DNA from: VRUE01 sp963727465
GTDB lineage: Bacteria > Actinomycetota > Thermoleophilia > Solirubrobacterales > 70-9
Reading direction: 5' to 3'
DNA length: 37,482 nucleotides
NCBI GenBank assembly: GCA_963727465.1
Contig: CAVSGL010000002.1
Coordinates: 1-37,482 of the forward strand
Part shown: positions 8,263 through 15,647 of the stretch, one piece after another
Numbering within the stretch: the stretch's first letter is position 1
How the letters are laid out: every line of letters begins with the position of its first letter
Translations under genes and position numbers: made by a program
Notes under the pieces: model-generated
Database searches by the model: none
Told to the model about the DNA's origin: nothing
The model's input: only the letters and a program-made list of their open reading frames with translations

Positions 8263-8364
8263 CGGCCGATGGTACCGCCCGCCACTCGATGCCCAGATGG
8301 GGCATCGTGACCCCCATAGGGGCATCAACCCTTCAATTTGCCCGACTCGGCTACCGTCCCGCCG
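8263..8364. promoter_or_regulatory. Divergent promoter with GGGGCATC repeats
   Basis: This 102-bp gap separates the minus-strand flavoprotein operon from the plus-strand acyl-CoA dehydrogenase. On the minus strand TACCAT (8274-8269) is 6 nt before ATG 8262; on the plus strand TACCGT (8352-8357) is 7 nt before GTG 8365. Between them GGGGCATC occurs at 8299-8306 and 8319-8326, exactly 20 bp apart, and an inverted copy GATGCCC is at 8288-8294. The spacing of two helical turns plus an inverted half fits an operator that could serve both directions; the binding protein is unknown. Confidence 0.5.
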
Positions 8365-9543
8365 GTGAGCGTGATCAAGGACAGCGGCGCGCGGGCGACG
8401 CTGCCGCCGTTCGGCGAGGAGCACGAGGAGCTGCGCGGGACGGTCAGCCGCTTCGTCGCCAAGGAGATCGCGCCCAACGTCGACGAGTGGGAGGCGGCGC
8501 GCGAATTCCCCCGCGAGCTCTACGGGCGCTGCGCCGAGCTCGGCTTGCTCGGGCTGAAGTTCCCCGAGGCCTACGGGGGCCAGGGCGGCACCCATCTGCA
8601 CGACGCGGTCTGGGTCGAGGAGCTGGCGCGCTCGGGCGGCTCCGGCGGCGTCGCCGCCGGGCTCAACGCCCACACCTCGATCGCGATGCCGCCGATCTTC
8701 AACTTCGGCACTGAGGAGCAGAAGCAGCGCTGGCTGGCGCCGGGGATCGCCGGCGAGAAGATCGGCGCGCTGGGGATCACCGAGCCGGGCGCGGGCTCCG
8801 ACGTCGCCGGCATCTCCACCTCCGCCAAGCGGGTCGAGGGCGGCTACGTCGTCAACGGCGCCAAGACCTTCATCACCAACGGCGTCCGCGCCGACTTCCT
8901 CGTCTGCGCCTGCAAGACGACCCAGGAGGGCGGCCACCACGGCATCTCCTTCCTCGTGCTCGAGCGCGAGATGCCCGGCTACGAGGTGGCGCAGAAGCTG
9001 GAGAAGATGGGCTGGCACTCCTCCGACACCGGCGAGCTCGCCTTCACCGACGTCGAGGTGCCCGAGGAGAACCTGCTCGGCGAGGAAAACGAGGGCTTCA
9101 AGCTGATCATGTTCAACTTCGCCTGGGAGCGGCTGCTGATGGCGATCGGCGCGGTCGGCGCGATGCAGCGGCTGATCGAGACGACCGTCGCCTACGCCCT
9201 GGACCGCGAAGCGTTCGGCCGCCCGATCGGCAAGTTCCAAGCGATCCGCCACAAGGTCGCCGAGATGGCGACCCAGGCCGAGGCCTCGCGCGCCCTCACC
9301 TACGACGCCCTGCGCCGCTTCCACGAAGGCGAGGACTGCATCAAGGAGGTGACGATGGCGAAGCTCGTCAGCCAGCGCGCCGTGCTCGAGATCGCCGACG
9401 AGTCCCTGCAGATCCACGGCGGCTACGGCTACATGCGCGAGTACGGCATCGAGCGAGCCGTCCGCGACGCCCGCCTCGGCCCGATCGGCGGCGGCACGGA
9501 CGAGGTGATGAAGGAGATCTTGGGGAAATTGATCGGGTTGTAG
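8365..9543 (+). CDS. Acyl-CoA dehydrogenase (IVD/LCAD-like)
   Basis: A 392-aa paralogue of the first acyl-CoA dehydrogenase. GITEPGAGSD lies at residues 137-146, KLEKMGWHSSDTGELAF at about 211-227, and the C-terminal GGYGYMREYGIERAVRDARL segment is intact. As in the paralogue the xEGT catalytic Glu is missing (IGGGT), and E255 in WERLLMA may be the base, as in IVD-type enzymes (inference). The GTG at 8365 is preferred: TACCGT at 8352-8357 is a good -10 for a leaderless mRNA, whereas the upstream in-frame TTG at 8338 would place the box inside the gene. It is transcribed divergently from the flavoprotein operon. Confidence 0.92.
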   Translation: MSVIKDSGARATLPPFGEEHEELRGTVSRFVAKEIAPNVDEWEAAREFPRELYGRCAELGLLGLKFPEAYGGQGGTHLHDAVWVEELARSGGSGGVAAGLNAHTSIAMPPIFNFGTEEQKQRWLAPGIAGEKIGALGITEPGAGSDVAGISTSAKRVEGGYVVNGAKTFITNGVRADFLVCACKTTQEGGHHGISFLVLEREMPGYEVAQKLEKMGWHSSDTGELAFTDVEVPEENLLGEENEGFKLIMFNFAWERLLMAIGAVGAMQRLIETTVAYALDREAFGRPIGKFQAIRHKVAEMATQAEASRALTYDALRRFHEGEDCIKEVTMAKLVSQRAVLEIADESLQIHGGYGYMREYGIERAVRDARLGPIGGGTDEVMKEILGKLIGL

Positions 9544-9590
9544 CTGTTATTTTGGTCATCCGTTAGTCGATTGAAGTGTTCATCACTACG

Positions 9591-9609
9591 TTTATCGATA
9601 TGAGATAAA
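9591..9609. promoter_or_regulatory. Inverted repeat just before Xre antitoxin start
   Basis: TTTATC (9591-9596) and GATAAA (9604-9609) form perfect 6-bp arms around a 7-bp spacer, ending 3 bp before the ATG at 9613. The surrounding 60 bp is AT-rich against a GC-rich background. The position fits an autoregulatory operator of the Xre-type antitoxin; no test of binding is possible here. Confidence 0.45.
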
Positions 9610-9612
9610 TCC

Positions 9613-9972
9613 ATGGAAGCCGCAGCAAAAACCGGCGCTGGCGCGCTCGCTCGCAAGCTCGACTCGATCCGAGACGAGGTCGGCGTGCAGGGGCGGGAGA
9701 TCGCGCAACTGCTCGGCACCACCCCGCAGACCGTCTCGCGCTGGCGGACGGGAAAGGCTGAGCCGCAGCGGCGCAGCCTCGATCGGCTGCTCACGCTGGC
9801 TTGGCTCGCCGAGGAGCTGGCGGAGTTCTACCCGCCCGATGAGGCCCGGCTGTGGCTCTTCTCCCCTCACCGGTTGTTGGAGGGGCAGCGTCCGGCCGAC
9901 CGCATCGAGGAAGATCGCGTCGACGATGTACTCGCTCTGATCGCCCAGCTTCGAGACGGCAGTTACGCATAG
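9613..9972 (+). CDS. Xre/MbcA/ParS-type antitoxin
   Basis: A 119-aa protein. Residues ~12-62 are a helix-turn-helix (EIAQLLGTTPQTVSRWRTGKAEP), and residues ~70-118 match the MbcA/ParS/Xre antitoxin toxin-binding domain (EARLWLFSPHRLLEGQRPADRI...DDVLALIAQLRDGSYA). It should bind and neutralise the RES-domain toxin encoded downstream and repress its own promoter; an inverted repeat overlaps its start region. The toxin gene 12 bp downstream is broken, so this antitoxin is probably an orphan that may still act as a repressor or as an antidote to incoming RES toxins. Confidence 0.85.
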   Translation: MEAAAKTGAGALARKLDSIRDEVGVQGREIAQLLGTTPQTVSRWRTGKAEPQRRSLDRLLTLAWLAEELAEFYPPDEARLWLFSPHRLLEGQRPADRIEEDRVDDVLALIAQLRDGSYA

Positions 9973-9984
9973 GGCGCAGTCGTC

Positions 9985-10396
9985 GTGATCCACGACCCGG
10001 CGCTGCTCGACGCACTGGAGCGCTTCGACACCGAGCCTTGGCAGGGTCGCGTCTACCGGCATATGCTCGGCTCGGCACCACCCGAGCTTGTCAACGAGCG
10101 CGGGGCGCGGTGGAATCCGCCGGGAACGCCGGCGCTCTACACAAGCCTCGCCGAGACGACCGCGAAGGCCGAGGGGGACCACGTGATCGCAAGGGATCAC
10201 CGAGGAGGACTTCGAGTCGATTCCCTGGGAGCCGTGCCAGCGGGTCGGCGGCGCGGTCGCGTGGCTCGGGCACGACGGACTACGCATCCCCTCCGTTCGC
10301 GACAGCGACGGTTCGAATCTCGTCATCTTCACCGCCAACCAGCCGCCCGAGTCGGAGATCGTGGTGCGGGGCAGCCACGTCATCGGGGCGCGATAA
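9985..10396 (+). pseudogene. RES-domain toxin, internally deleted and frameshifted
   Basis: The frame from GTG 9985 gives a normal RES N-terminus (VYRHMLGSAPPELVNERGARWNPPGTPALYTSLAETTAKAEGDH), then loses similarity after about 10190. The expected C-terminus (ITEEDFESIP... VGGAVAWLGHDGLRIPS ... LVIFTANQPP) continues in another frame from 10196 to the TAA at 10394-10396. Besides the frame change, roughly 30-40 residues normally found between these blocks are missing, so an internal deletion rather than a one-base error is likely. Intact RES toxins of Xre-RES pairs deplete NAD+ or modify a metabolic enzyme. The antitoxin upstream is intact. Confidence 0.75.
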
Positions 10397-10406
10397 TCCC
10401 GTCAGC

Positions 10407-10745
10407 GTGAGTGCCGATCCTGCCAAGCCCTCGAAGGCGGAGCGCCGGGCCGATGAAGCGCTCGTGGTCGGCTATCACGAGGCTCGGCTCGCCGATCTGC
10501 TTGAGCGAGTCCGGGAGGGCTTCGAGCGCTACGACTCCGGTGAGCTGGACGCCTTCGAGCTGGATGAGCTGATCCACCGCTACAAGAAGGCGGCGCGGGA
10601 GCTGTGGAAGTTCTGCGCCGACATGACCGGGGGAGTCAGCGCCAGCTTCATCGCCCGGACGCTCGAAGAGATGCAGGAGCGCGGCGAGACGATCGACTGG
10701 TGGGAGCGCGGCAACCCCGAGCGTCGCCGGCACGGCGGGCTCTGA
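10407..10745 (+). CDS. Actinobacterial hypothetical protein
   Basis: A 112-aa, charged, mostly helical protein with a conserved-looking core EARLADLLERVREGFERYDSGELDAFELDELIHRYKKAARELWKFC and a terminal DWWERG. I recognise the pattern as a small uncharacterised actinobacterial family but know of no function. GTG 10407 is used because GATAAT at 10392-10397, overlapping the stop of the RES remnant, is a good -10 about 9 nt upstream. It lies downstream of the broken TA pair and 47 bp before the P450 gene. Confidence 0.7.
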   Translation: MSADPAKPSKAERRADEALVVGYHEARLADLLERVREGFERYDSGELDAFELDELIHRYKKAARELWKFCADMTGGVSASFIARTLEEMQERGETIDWWERGNPERRRHGGL

Positions 10746-10777
10746 TCCCAAAACTGGCCAGCCAGCCAGTCGGTCGC

Positions 10778-10783
10778 TATGAT
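10778..10783 (+). promoter_or_regulatory. -10 box of P450 gene
   Basis: TATGAT lies 9 nt before the GTG start at 10793, fitting a leaderless or very short-leader transcript; no clear -35 is seen. Confidence 0.45.
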
Positions 10784-10792
10784 GCGCGGGGC

Positions 10793-12046
10793 GTGGCCGA
10801 CCAGAGCGAGATCGCTGCCGGAAAGGGCGACGTCGAGGACGCGCTCGTGCTGGAGCGCGTGCACTGGGAGGACGGCCCGCCGCTTGAGCTGTTCAAGCGG
10901 ATGCGCAGCGAGTGCCCGATCCACTGGACCGCGGAGATAACCGAGCTGCCGCAGGCGAAGGGCTTCTGGTCGGTGACCAGGGCTGACGACGTGCACGCGG
11001 TGAGCCGCGACTGGCAGACCTACTCGTCGGAACTGGGCGGCGTGGTCGTGGTCGACGAGGTCTTCCCGATCGAGCTCGCGCGGGCGATGTTCATCGGCAT
11101 GGACCCTCCCAAGCACGACCGGCTGAAGGCGTTGTTCCAGGCCGGCTTCACGCCGCGGCGGATCGCCGCCCACGAGGACGCGATCCGCGAGATCGTCGTC
11201 GGCGTGCTCGACCGGCTGGAGGGCCGCGAGACCTGCGACCTGGTCACCGACGTCGCCCAGCCCGCCGTCTCGCGGGTGATCGGCAGCTTCATGGGCATCC
11301 CCGAGGAGGACGACAAGGTCTGGGCCGACCTGATGAACACGGCGCTGGCGGCCAACGACCCCGATTACAGCCCGGACATCGACGACGTCGAGGCGACGAT
11401 CCAGGGGGCGCTTCAGCAGATCTTCGCCCGCTGTAGCTCGATGATCGCCGAGCGGCGTGAGAACCCGACCGACGACCTGACCAGCGTCCTCGTCCACGCC
11501 GAGGTGGAAGGCGAGCAGATCGAGGAGCACGAGATCGTGATGGGCTTCTTCCTGCTCGTCGCCGCCGGCAACGACAGCACCCGTTCCACCTACTCGAGCG
11601 CGATGCGAGCGCTGATCGAACACCCCGACCAGCGGCAGAAGCTGGTCGAGGACCCCTCCCTGATCCCCGGGGCGGTCGAGGAGGCGCTGCGCATGTTCCC
11701 CGCCTTCGCCCATTTCCGCCGCACGGCGACCAAGGACACCGAGCTCGCCGGCCAGCAGATCAAGGAGGGCGAGAAGGTGGTCATGTGGTACGCCTCCTCC
11801 AACCGCGACGAGTCGCGCTACGAGGACCCCGACCGCTTCGACGTCCTCCGCAACCCCGACCACCAGGCCTTCGGCGCCGGCGGCCGCCACTTCTGCCTCG
11901 GCGCCTCCCTGGCCCGCCTCGAGCTCAAGATCCTGCTCGAAGAGACCCTCGCCCGCTACCCCGAGATGGAGTTCGCCGGCAAGCCCGTCTTCGTCGAGTC
12001 CGGCTTCCTCAACCAGCTGAAATCCCTGCCGGTCCGGCTGGCGTAG
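10793..12046 (+). CDS. Cytochrome P450
   Basis: A 417-aa soluble bacterial P450. The I-helix oxygen-binding motif is AAGNDSTR (257-264), the K-helix ExxR is E297-R300 (EEALR), and the haem-ligand loop is FGAGGRHFCLG (360-370) with Cys368. General spacing and the AGNDSTR/HPDQR region resemble the actinobacterial steroid/fatty-alkyl hydroxylase group (CYP124/125/142-like), but substrate assignment is only a guess. GTG 10793 is chosen from the TATGAT box upstream; the longer open frame to 10604 lies over the preceding gene. No ferredoxin gene is adjacent. It lies just outside the leftmost tRNA-derived att remnant. Confidence 0.92.
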   Translation: MADQSEIAAGKGDVEDALVLERVHWEDGPPLELFKRMRSECPIHWTAEITELPQAKGFWSVTRADDVHAVSRDWQTYSSELGGVVVVDEVFPIELARAMFIGMDPPKHDRLKALFQAGFTPRRIAAHEDAIREIVVGVLDRLEGRETCDLVTDVAQPAVSRVIGSFMGIPEEDDKVWADLMNTALAANDPDYSPDIDDVEATIQGALQQIFARCSSMIAERRENPTDDLTSVLVHAEVEGEQIEEHEIVMGFFLLVAAGNDSTRSTYSSAMRALIEHPDQRQKLVEDPSLIPGAVEEALRMFPAFAHFRRTATKDTELAGQQIKEGEKVVMWYASSNRDESRYEDPDRFDVLRNPDHQAFGAGGRHFCLGASLARLELKILLEETLARYPEMEFAGKPVFVESGFLNQLKSLPVRLA

Positions 12047-12061
12047 CCCCGCCTCACACCA

Positions 12062-12110
12062 AACGCGCCCGACAGGATTCGAGCCTGTGACCTTCGGTTC
12101 GTAGACCGAC
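12062..12110 (-). repeat. tRNA-Arg 3'-end remnant (att-a)
   Basis: 49 bp matching positions 27114-27163 of the intact tRNA-Arg(ACG) locus with one substitution (12083) and one deleted T in the TTTCG run. It covers the acceptor 3' strand, T arm, variable loop and most of the anticodon arm, then diverges at once. It cannot form a tRNA. The orientation is the same as the intact tRNA, as expected for an att site left by integration into the tRNA 3' end. It is the outermost of three such copies. Confidence 0.85.
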
Positions 12111-12126
12111 CGTGCAGTGCTGAACC

Positions 12127-12747
12127 CTAGAGGCCTGATGTGGCATCCACGAAGCGTGGCTGGGTCAGTAGGGATTCAAGCTCCTCGGCTATAAATGCCT
12201 GAAGGTCGTCAGGAGCGCCGCCGACTTCTTCCACGACCTCGGCCCGGCCGTCGACCAGCTTGATCACGTCCTCGAGGTCGTGGCTTCGCAGATGATCGCC
12301 CCCGCCGCGGCCCTTCCAGGCCTCCAGCTTCGTGGCGAGCAGGTACGGCGGCGGGATGGCGCGGAGCTCCCGACCAGAGGAGAGCAGCACCACCTTCGCG
12401 CGATCGAGCGCCGGCCGCTGCCATCGGTTCTCGAAGCCGAGGATCGTTGCGTTGTCTGGCATGAGATCAAGCAAGAGCTCGTCTTCTGGCGCACCAACTC
12501 TCCACCGACATATGACGGGACTCGAGGAATCCTGGCGGAGTCCGTGATCGCGGAGGCGCTCCTCGAAGCGGTACCAGGCAAGCCGCGACGTGACCTCGAC
12601 AACCACGTCCACGTCCTTGGTGACCCGCGGCTCGGGCGCGCCTGGGTCGGTGATCCAGAGCGCGATCGTGGCGCCACCGACGAAGGCCAGTTCATCGAGA
12701 AATGGCTCCAGCTCGCGGGCCGCCCGCTCGAGCATCACGACGCTCAC
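12127..12747 (-). CDS. Nucleotidyltransferase (AbiEii-like), putative toxin
   Basis: A 206-aa protein with a minimal nucleotidyltransferase fold: AFVGGATIALW at 21-31, then TKDVDVVVE with D45 and D47 as the paired metal Asp, and a later LLDLMPDN strand that can supply the third acid. This resembles AbiEii/MenT-like nucleotidyltransferases that act as toxins. The ATG at 12747 overlaps the upstream winged-helix gene by 4 bp, the usual antitoxin-toxin order. It lies between two tRNA-derived att remnants, so it is probably a mobile cassette. It could instead be a non-toxic substrate nucleotidyltransferase; the toxic role is inference. Confidence 0.75.
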   Translation of the reverse strand: MSVVMLERAARELEPFLDELAFVGGATIALWITDPGAPEPRVTKDVDVVVEVTSRLAWYRFEERLRDHGLRQDSSSPVICRWRVGAPEDELLLDLMPDNATILGFENRWQRPALDRAKVVLLSSGRELRAIPPPYLLATKLEAWKGRGGGDHLRSHDLEDVIKLVDGRAEVVEEVGGAPDDLQAFIAEELESLLTQPRFVDATSGL

Positions 12748-13250
12748 TGGTCAATCCTTTCCTTCAACAGCTTTGCCGCGAGTGGGACCACGCGCGGGCT
12801 CTCGTCGCTTCGCAGGGCATCCACCAACGCAAGCCGTTGCGCGAGCTCAGCGTCAGCCATCGCCGCATCCAGGGCTATCGGGTGAACCGGCTCGAAGGCC
12901 AAGCCACGCGCCTCACCCCTGAAGTACGGCCAGACAGGCGGCAACTCATTCGAGTCGGCAAGCTCCGCCTTCAGGGGCTCGGCGGCCCAAGCGGTAGGGA
13001 TCCCGCGCGTTTCAGTCCCCCACCGCGCTGGAAACAAGAACTTGACGGCATGCACGAGGAACTCTTCCGCGGGACCGCGGAAAACACGCCTGCGCTTAGC
13101 CGAATACAGGCCGGCTTCGCCGAGGCGACGCAACCCACGGTGCGTCCCGGCTACATCGAAACTGAGCTCAGCCGCTAGATCACGCACGGGCATGGGCTCA
13201 GCCGAACCGAGCAGCTTGAGCAGCAGAACCACGTCTTGGCCTCTGAGCAT
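12744..13250 (-). CDS. Winged-helix regulator, putative antitoxin
   Basis: A 168-aa protein. Residues 1-60 form a winged helix-turn-helix (LLLKLLGSAEPMPVRDLAAELSFDVAGTHRGLRRLGEAGLY); the C-terminal half is a less typical domain ending AAKLLKERID. It is coupled to the nucleotidyltransferase by a 4-bp overlap. A perfect 28-bp palindrome starts 7 bp before its ATG and covers its own -35 and -10, so it very probably autoregulates. It may be the antitoxin of the pair by analogy with AbiEi-type winged-helix antitoxins, though sequence similarity to AbiEi is not obvious to me. Confidence 0.7.
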   Translation of the reverse strand: MLRGQDVVLLLKLLGSAEPMPVRDLAAELSFDVAGTHRGLRRLGEAGLYSAKRRRVFRGPAEEFLVHAVKFLFPARWGTETRGIPTAWAAEPLKAELADSNELPPVWPYFRGEARGLAFEPVHPIALDAAMADAELAQRLALVDALRSDESPRVVPLAAKLLKERIDQ

Positions 13251-13256
13251 GGACCC

Positions 13257-13285
13257 ATTGTTTCATGTTTCGATACATGAAACAA
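13257..13285 (-). promoter_or_regulatory. Palindromic promoter-operator of wHTH/NTase pair
   Basis: TTGTTTCATGT and ACATGAAACAA make perfect 11-bp arms (13258-13268 / 13275-13285) around 6 bp. On the minus strand TTGTTT (13285-13280) is a -35, AACAAT (13262-13257) a -10 with a 17-bp spacer, and the ATG at 13250 follows after 6 nt. A protein bound to the palindrome would occlude both promoter elements. Confidence 0.75.
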
Positions 13286-13300
13286 GAGGACGGCGCAAAA

Positions 13301-13342
13301 CGCGCCTGGTTGGATTCGAACCTGTGACCTTCGGTTTCGTAG
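13301..13342 (-). repeat. tRNA-Arg 3'-end remnant (att-b)
   Basis: A shared CGCGCC at 13301-13306, five mismatched bases, then 31 bp identical to the tRNA-Arg T arm, variable loop and anticodon arm (13312-13342). The T-stem pairing is broken, so it is not a functional tRNA. It separates the nucleotidyltransferase cassette from VapBC. Confidence 0.75.
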
Positions 13343-13475
13343 CCTGACCCCGCAGACCCGCTGGACTACGTGGAGCCCAATTTCAAGCGGTTTCCGGCGG
13401 ATCGAACTACGTGGAGATCGGCTGGAATCCGTGGGGCATGTTGCCCCAATTGTTGCCCCAGGAGGCCAATTCGGG

Positions 13476-13916
13476 TCATGATCCGGGGAGCTGGACACCC
13501 TCGAAGGCGAGAACCTCGGCGAGCTTGTCGAAGTGCGTGTCGCGGTGCAGAACAGCGACCCCGCCGTGCTCGGCCCCCGCAGCGGCGATGAGCGCATCCG
13601 TAATTGGCACCCGGTGATGCCCGTCGCCGCGCTCGGCCAACTCGCCGACAGCGGCCATCGCCGCGTCGGTCACGGCACGATCGTTGCGAAGGATTCGCAG
13701 CGCGTCGAGCTCGCCCTCGAGTTCGAGGTACTCGGAGCTACTGCGCGCCGAGTAGAGGACCTCCATCCGCACGATCGGTGTGATCCAGAGGCGGTCGGCA
13801 AGGATTGCGTCGTCCACGAGCGAGCGGAGCTCACCGGGAAGCGAGGCGATACGCCACCACGCCGAGGTGTCGGCGACAAAGGGCGCCTCGCTGCGCAGCA
13901 ACTCCGAGGCGTTCAC
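13476..13916 (-). CDS. vapC: VapC-type PIN-domain toxin
   Basis: A 146-aa PIN-domain ribonuclease. The acidic metal-binding set is visible: D16 in VADTSAW, E52 in PIVRMEVLY, D107 in PITDALIAAA and D126/D130 in VLHRDTHFD. VapC toxins cleave tRNA or rRNA. The start is GTG 13916, 7 bp after the stop of a 55-aa antitoxin gene. The module is bracketed by tRNA-Arg remnants att-b and att-c. Confidence 0.9.
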   Translation of the reverse strand: MNASELLRSEAPFVADTSAWWRIASLPGELRSLVDDAILADRLWITPIVRMEVLYSARSSSEYLELEGELDALRILRNDRAVTDAAMAAVGELAERGDGHHRVPITDALIAAAGAEHGGVAVLHRDTHFDKLAEVLAFEGVQLPGS

Positions 13917-13923
13917 GGCACCG

Positions 13924-14091
13924 CTACTGCTCGTGGTCGGTCAGCTGCTCGATCCGCTTGAGCACGCCGCGGTCCAACCCGTCCGGGCTTTGCAGACGCT
14001 TGGCCAGCATGCGCAGCCGCTCAGCGCGCTTCTCCTCGCTTAGCGCCGGCTTCTCCGCAGTGGGAGTCGTGCTCGGGATCGGATGACTCAC
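13924..14091 (-). CDS. vapB: VapB-like antitoxin (small ORF)
   Basis: A 55-aa protein starting GTG 14091 with the sequence start MSHPIPSTTPTAEKPALSEE and ending KRIEQLTDHEQ. It is charged and helical in the middle (EEKRAERLRMLAKRL) with no clear AbrB or ribbon-helix-helix motif, so the assignment rests on position: 7 bp upstream of a PIN toxin, same strand, with its own promoter (TATTCT at 14103-14098, 6 nt before GTG). It is short enough to be missed by standard length cut-offs. Confidence 0.7.
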   Translation of the reverse strand: MSHPIPSTTPTAEKPALSEEKRAERLRMLAKRLQSPDGLDRGVLKRIEQLTDHEQ

Positions 14092-14183
14092 AGAGCCAGA
14101 ATAGCGCGCGAGTCCGCAACTTCAGCGCTCCGAGCAGACTGGCCGATACCTTCTCAGCCGTGACCACTCGCGAAAAGCTGGAA

Positions 14184-14231
14184 AACGCGCCCGACAGGAT
14201 TCGAACTTGTGACCTTCGGTTTCGTAGACCG
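14184..14231 (-). repeat. tRNA-Arg 3'-end remnant (att-c)
   Basis: 48 bp matching 27114-27161 of the intact tRNA-Arg(ACG) locus with one substitution (14207). This is the best-preserved remnant and therefore probably the most recent left attachment site, pairing with the tRNA at 27116-27189 to define an island of about 12.9 kb. Confidence 0.87.
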
Positions 14232-14327
14232 GAGAGCCCCCGCTTGCCAGAGCCGTTTGCGGCGCTTATGCGACCGAAATGCGACTTGTCCGGTGCGGTC
14301 GTTCGACCGAAGGTCAGAGTCGGCTCG

Positions 14328-15533
14328 CTACAGCGGCTCGGTGCCCTCGCTCAAGATCGCTAGGTACTGGTCATAGGCAAAGATCTTGTTCCGCGGCTTG
14401 CCGGTGATCTCGCGCAGGATGCCGAGTTTCTCCAGGTGGTTGGTGGCGGTCGCCACGGTCGGCTCACTGATCGGCAGGCGTTGCGCGGTCGAGGGGATCC
14501 GCAGGACGACCTCCTTGACCGCCTGATCAAAGACCAGCAAGGCCGACCCCGCTGCCCGTCCAAGTTCGTGGATGCGTTGACGATCCCGCTCGATCAGTTG
14601 AACGATGCGCTTGGTCGTCTCCGTGGCGAGGGTGGCAACTGAAATCACCCCCTCCAGGAAAAATCGAAGCCAACCCTCCCAATCTCCGTCCGTCCGGATC
14701 GCCTGGAGGCGGTCGTAATAGCTGTCTCGATGCTGCTTCAGGTGCAGGCTCAGGTAGAGCAGCGGCCGCGTCAAGACACGCTCTCCCCCGTCTCCGGTCT
14801 CCGTGCAAAGAAGGAGCGTGACGAGCAGGCGACCGAGCCTGCCGTTGCCGTCGAGGAAGGGGTGAATCGTCTCGAATTGGGCGTGCGCCAGTGCGGCGCG
14901 AATCAAGATGGGCGTTGCCACGGGGTCGCCGTGCAAGAACTTCTCGAGGGCCGCCATCGCATCCGGAACCTCGTTTGGCGGCGGGGGGACGTAGCGTGCC
15001 GACTCGGGCGACGATCCGCCGAGCCAGTTTTGCACGCGGCGGAATTCACCTCTGCCGGTCTCGCTGCCGCGCGCTCCCCGAAGCAACTCGCCATGGGCGT
15101 CCTTCAGCACTCGGAGACTCAACGGCAACCCCTCCCGCATGCTGGCAATGCCGAGGTTGAGCGCCGCGATGTAGTTGGTCGTCTCCCGGACGTCCTCGAT
15201 CGGCACGCCCGGCGCGACATCGTGCTCGAACAGCAGGAGGTCGGAAAGCGAGGACTGCGTGCCCTCGATCTGCGAGGAGAGCACGGCCTCCTTCCGTATG
15301 TAGCTGTAGAGGAACTGGTCGGGATCGGGCAGGAGCAGGGTGATGCCATCGAGGCGACCGAGGGCCTGGTTGGCTTTGTCCAAGAGCCGCTGAAGCATCT
15401 CGCCGATCTCAAGCGGGGGATCTGGCGGCAGCGGTTTGGGCATGAACATCGCGTAGCTGCCGCGATCCGAAGCGACATCGACAAATTCGCCGGCTCGCCC
15501 ACCGGCACGGGTCTTTTCGTCAATTGCCGCCAA
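14328..15533 (-). CDS. Class II Fic family protein (AMPylase-like)
   Basis: A 401-aa Fic protein. An N-terminal Fic/DOC-N region contains the inhibitory helix motif SSQIEG (S86-E90-G91, [S/T]xxxE[G/N]), marking class II with the inhibitor on the same chain. The catalytic loop HPFLDGNGRLGR is complete at 224-235. The C-terminus is a winged helix (LPISEPTVATATNHLEKLGILREIT). It should transfer AMP (or another nucleotide moiety) to a protein hydroxyl; the target is unknown. The TTG start at 15533 follows GAGGGAAGAAC; a shorter start at an internal Met near residue 29 is possible. It is the first gene inside att-c. Confidence 0.9.
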   Translation of the reverse strand: MAAIDEKTRAGGRAGEFVDVASDRGSYAMFMPKPLPPDPPLEIGEMLQRLLDKANQALGRLDGITLLLPDPDQFLYSYIRKEAVLSSQIEGTQSSLSDLLLFEHDVAPGVPIEDVRETTNYIAALNLGIASMREGLPLSLRVLKDAHGELLRGARGSETGRGEFRRVQNWLGGSSPESARYVPPPPNEVPDAMAALEKFLHGDPVATPILIRAALAHAQFETIHPFLDGNGRLGRLLVTLLLCTETGDGGERVLTRPLLYLSLHLKQHRDSYYDRLQAIRTDGDWEGWLRFFLEGVISVATLATETTKRIVQLIERDRQRIHELGRAAGSALLVFDQAVKEVVLRIPSTAQRLPISEPTVATATNHLEKLGILREITGKPRNKIFAYDQYLAILSEGTEPL

Positions 15534-15647
15534 GTTCTTCCCTCGCTAGCCTTGGATAACCTCAAGTTACCAAAGGTTTAGGCGTTTTCCTTGGGTTGGC
15601 TCGCCAACAAGAAAAGGTTGCTTGGGGAGCCCGCGTACTCTCTGGGG

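Noticed and set aside
13343..13475. Possible second tRNA or gene between att-b and vapC.
   Set aside because: It contains a repeated ACTACGTGGAG and a GGGGCA/TTGCCCC hairpin, but no cloverleaf and no coding frame.
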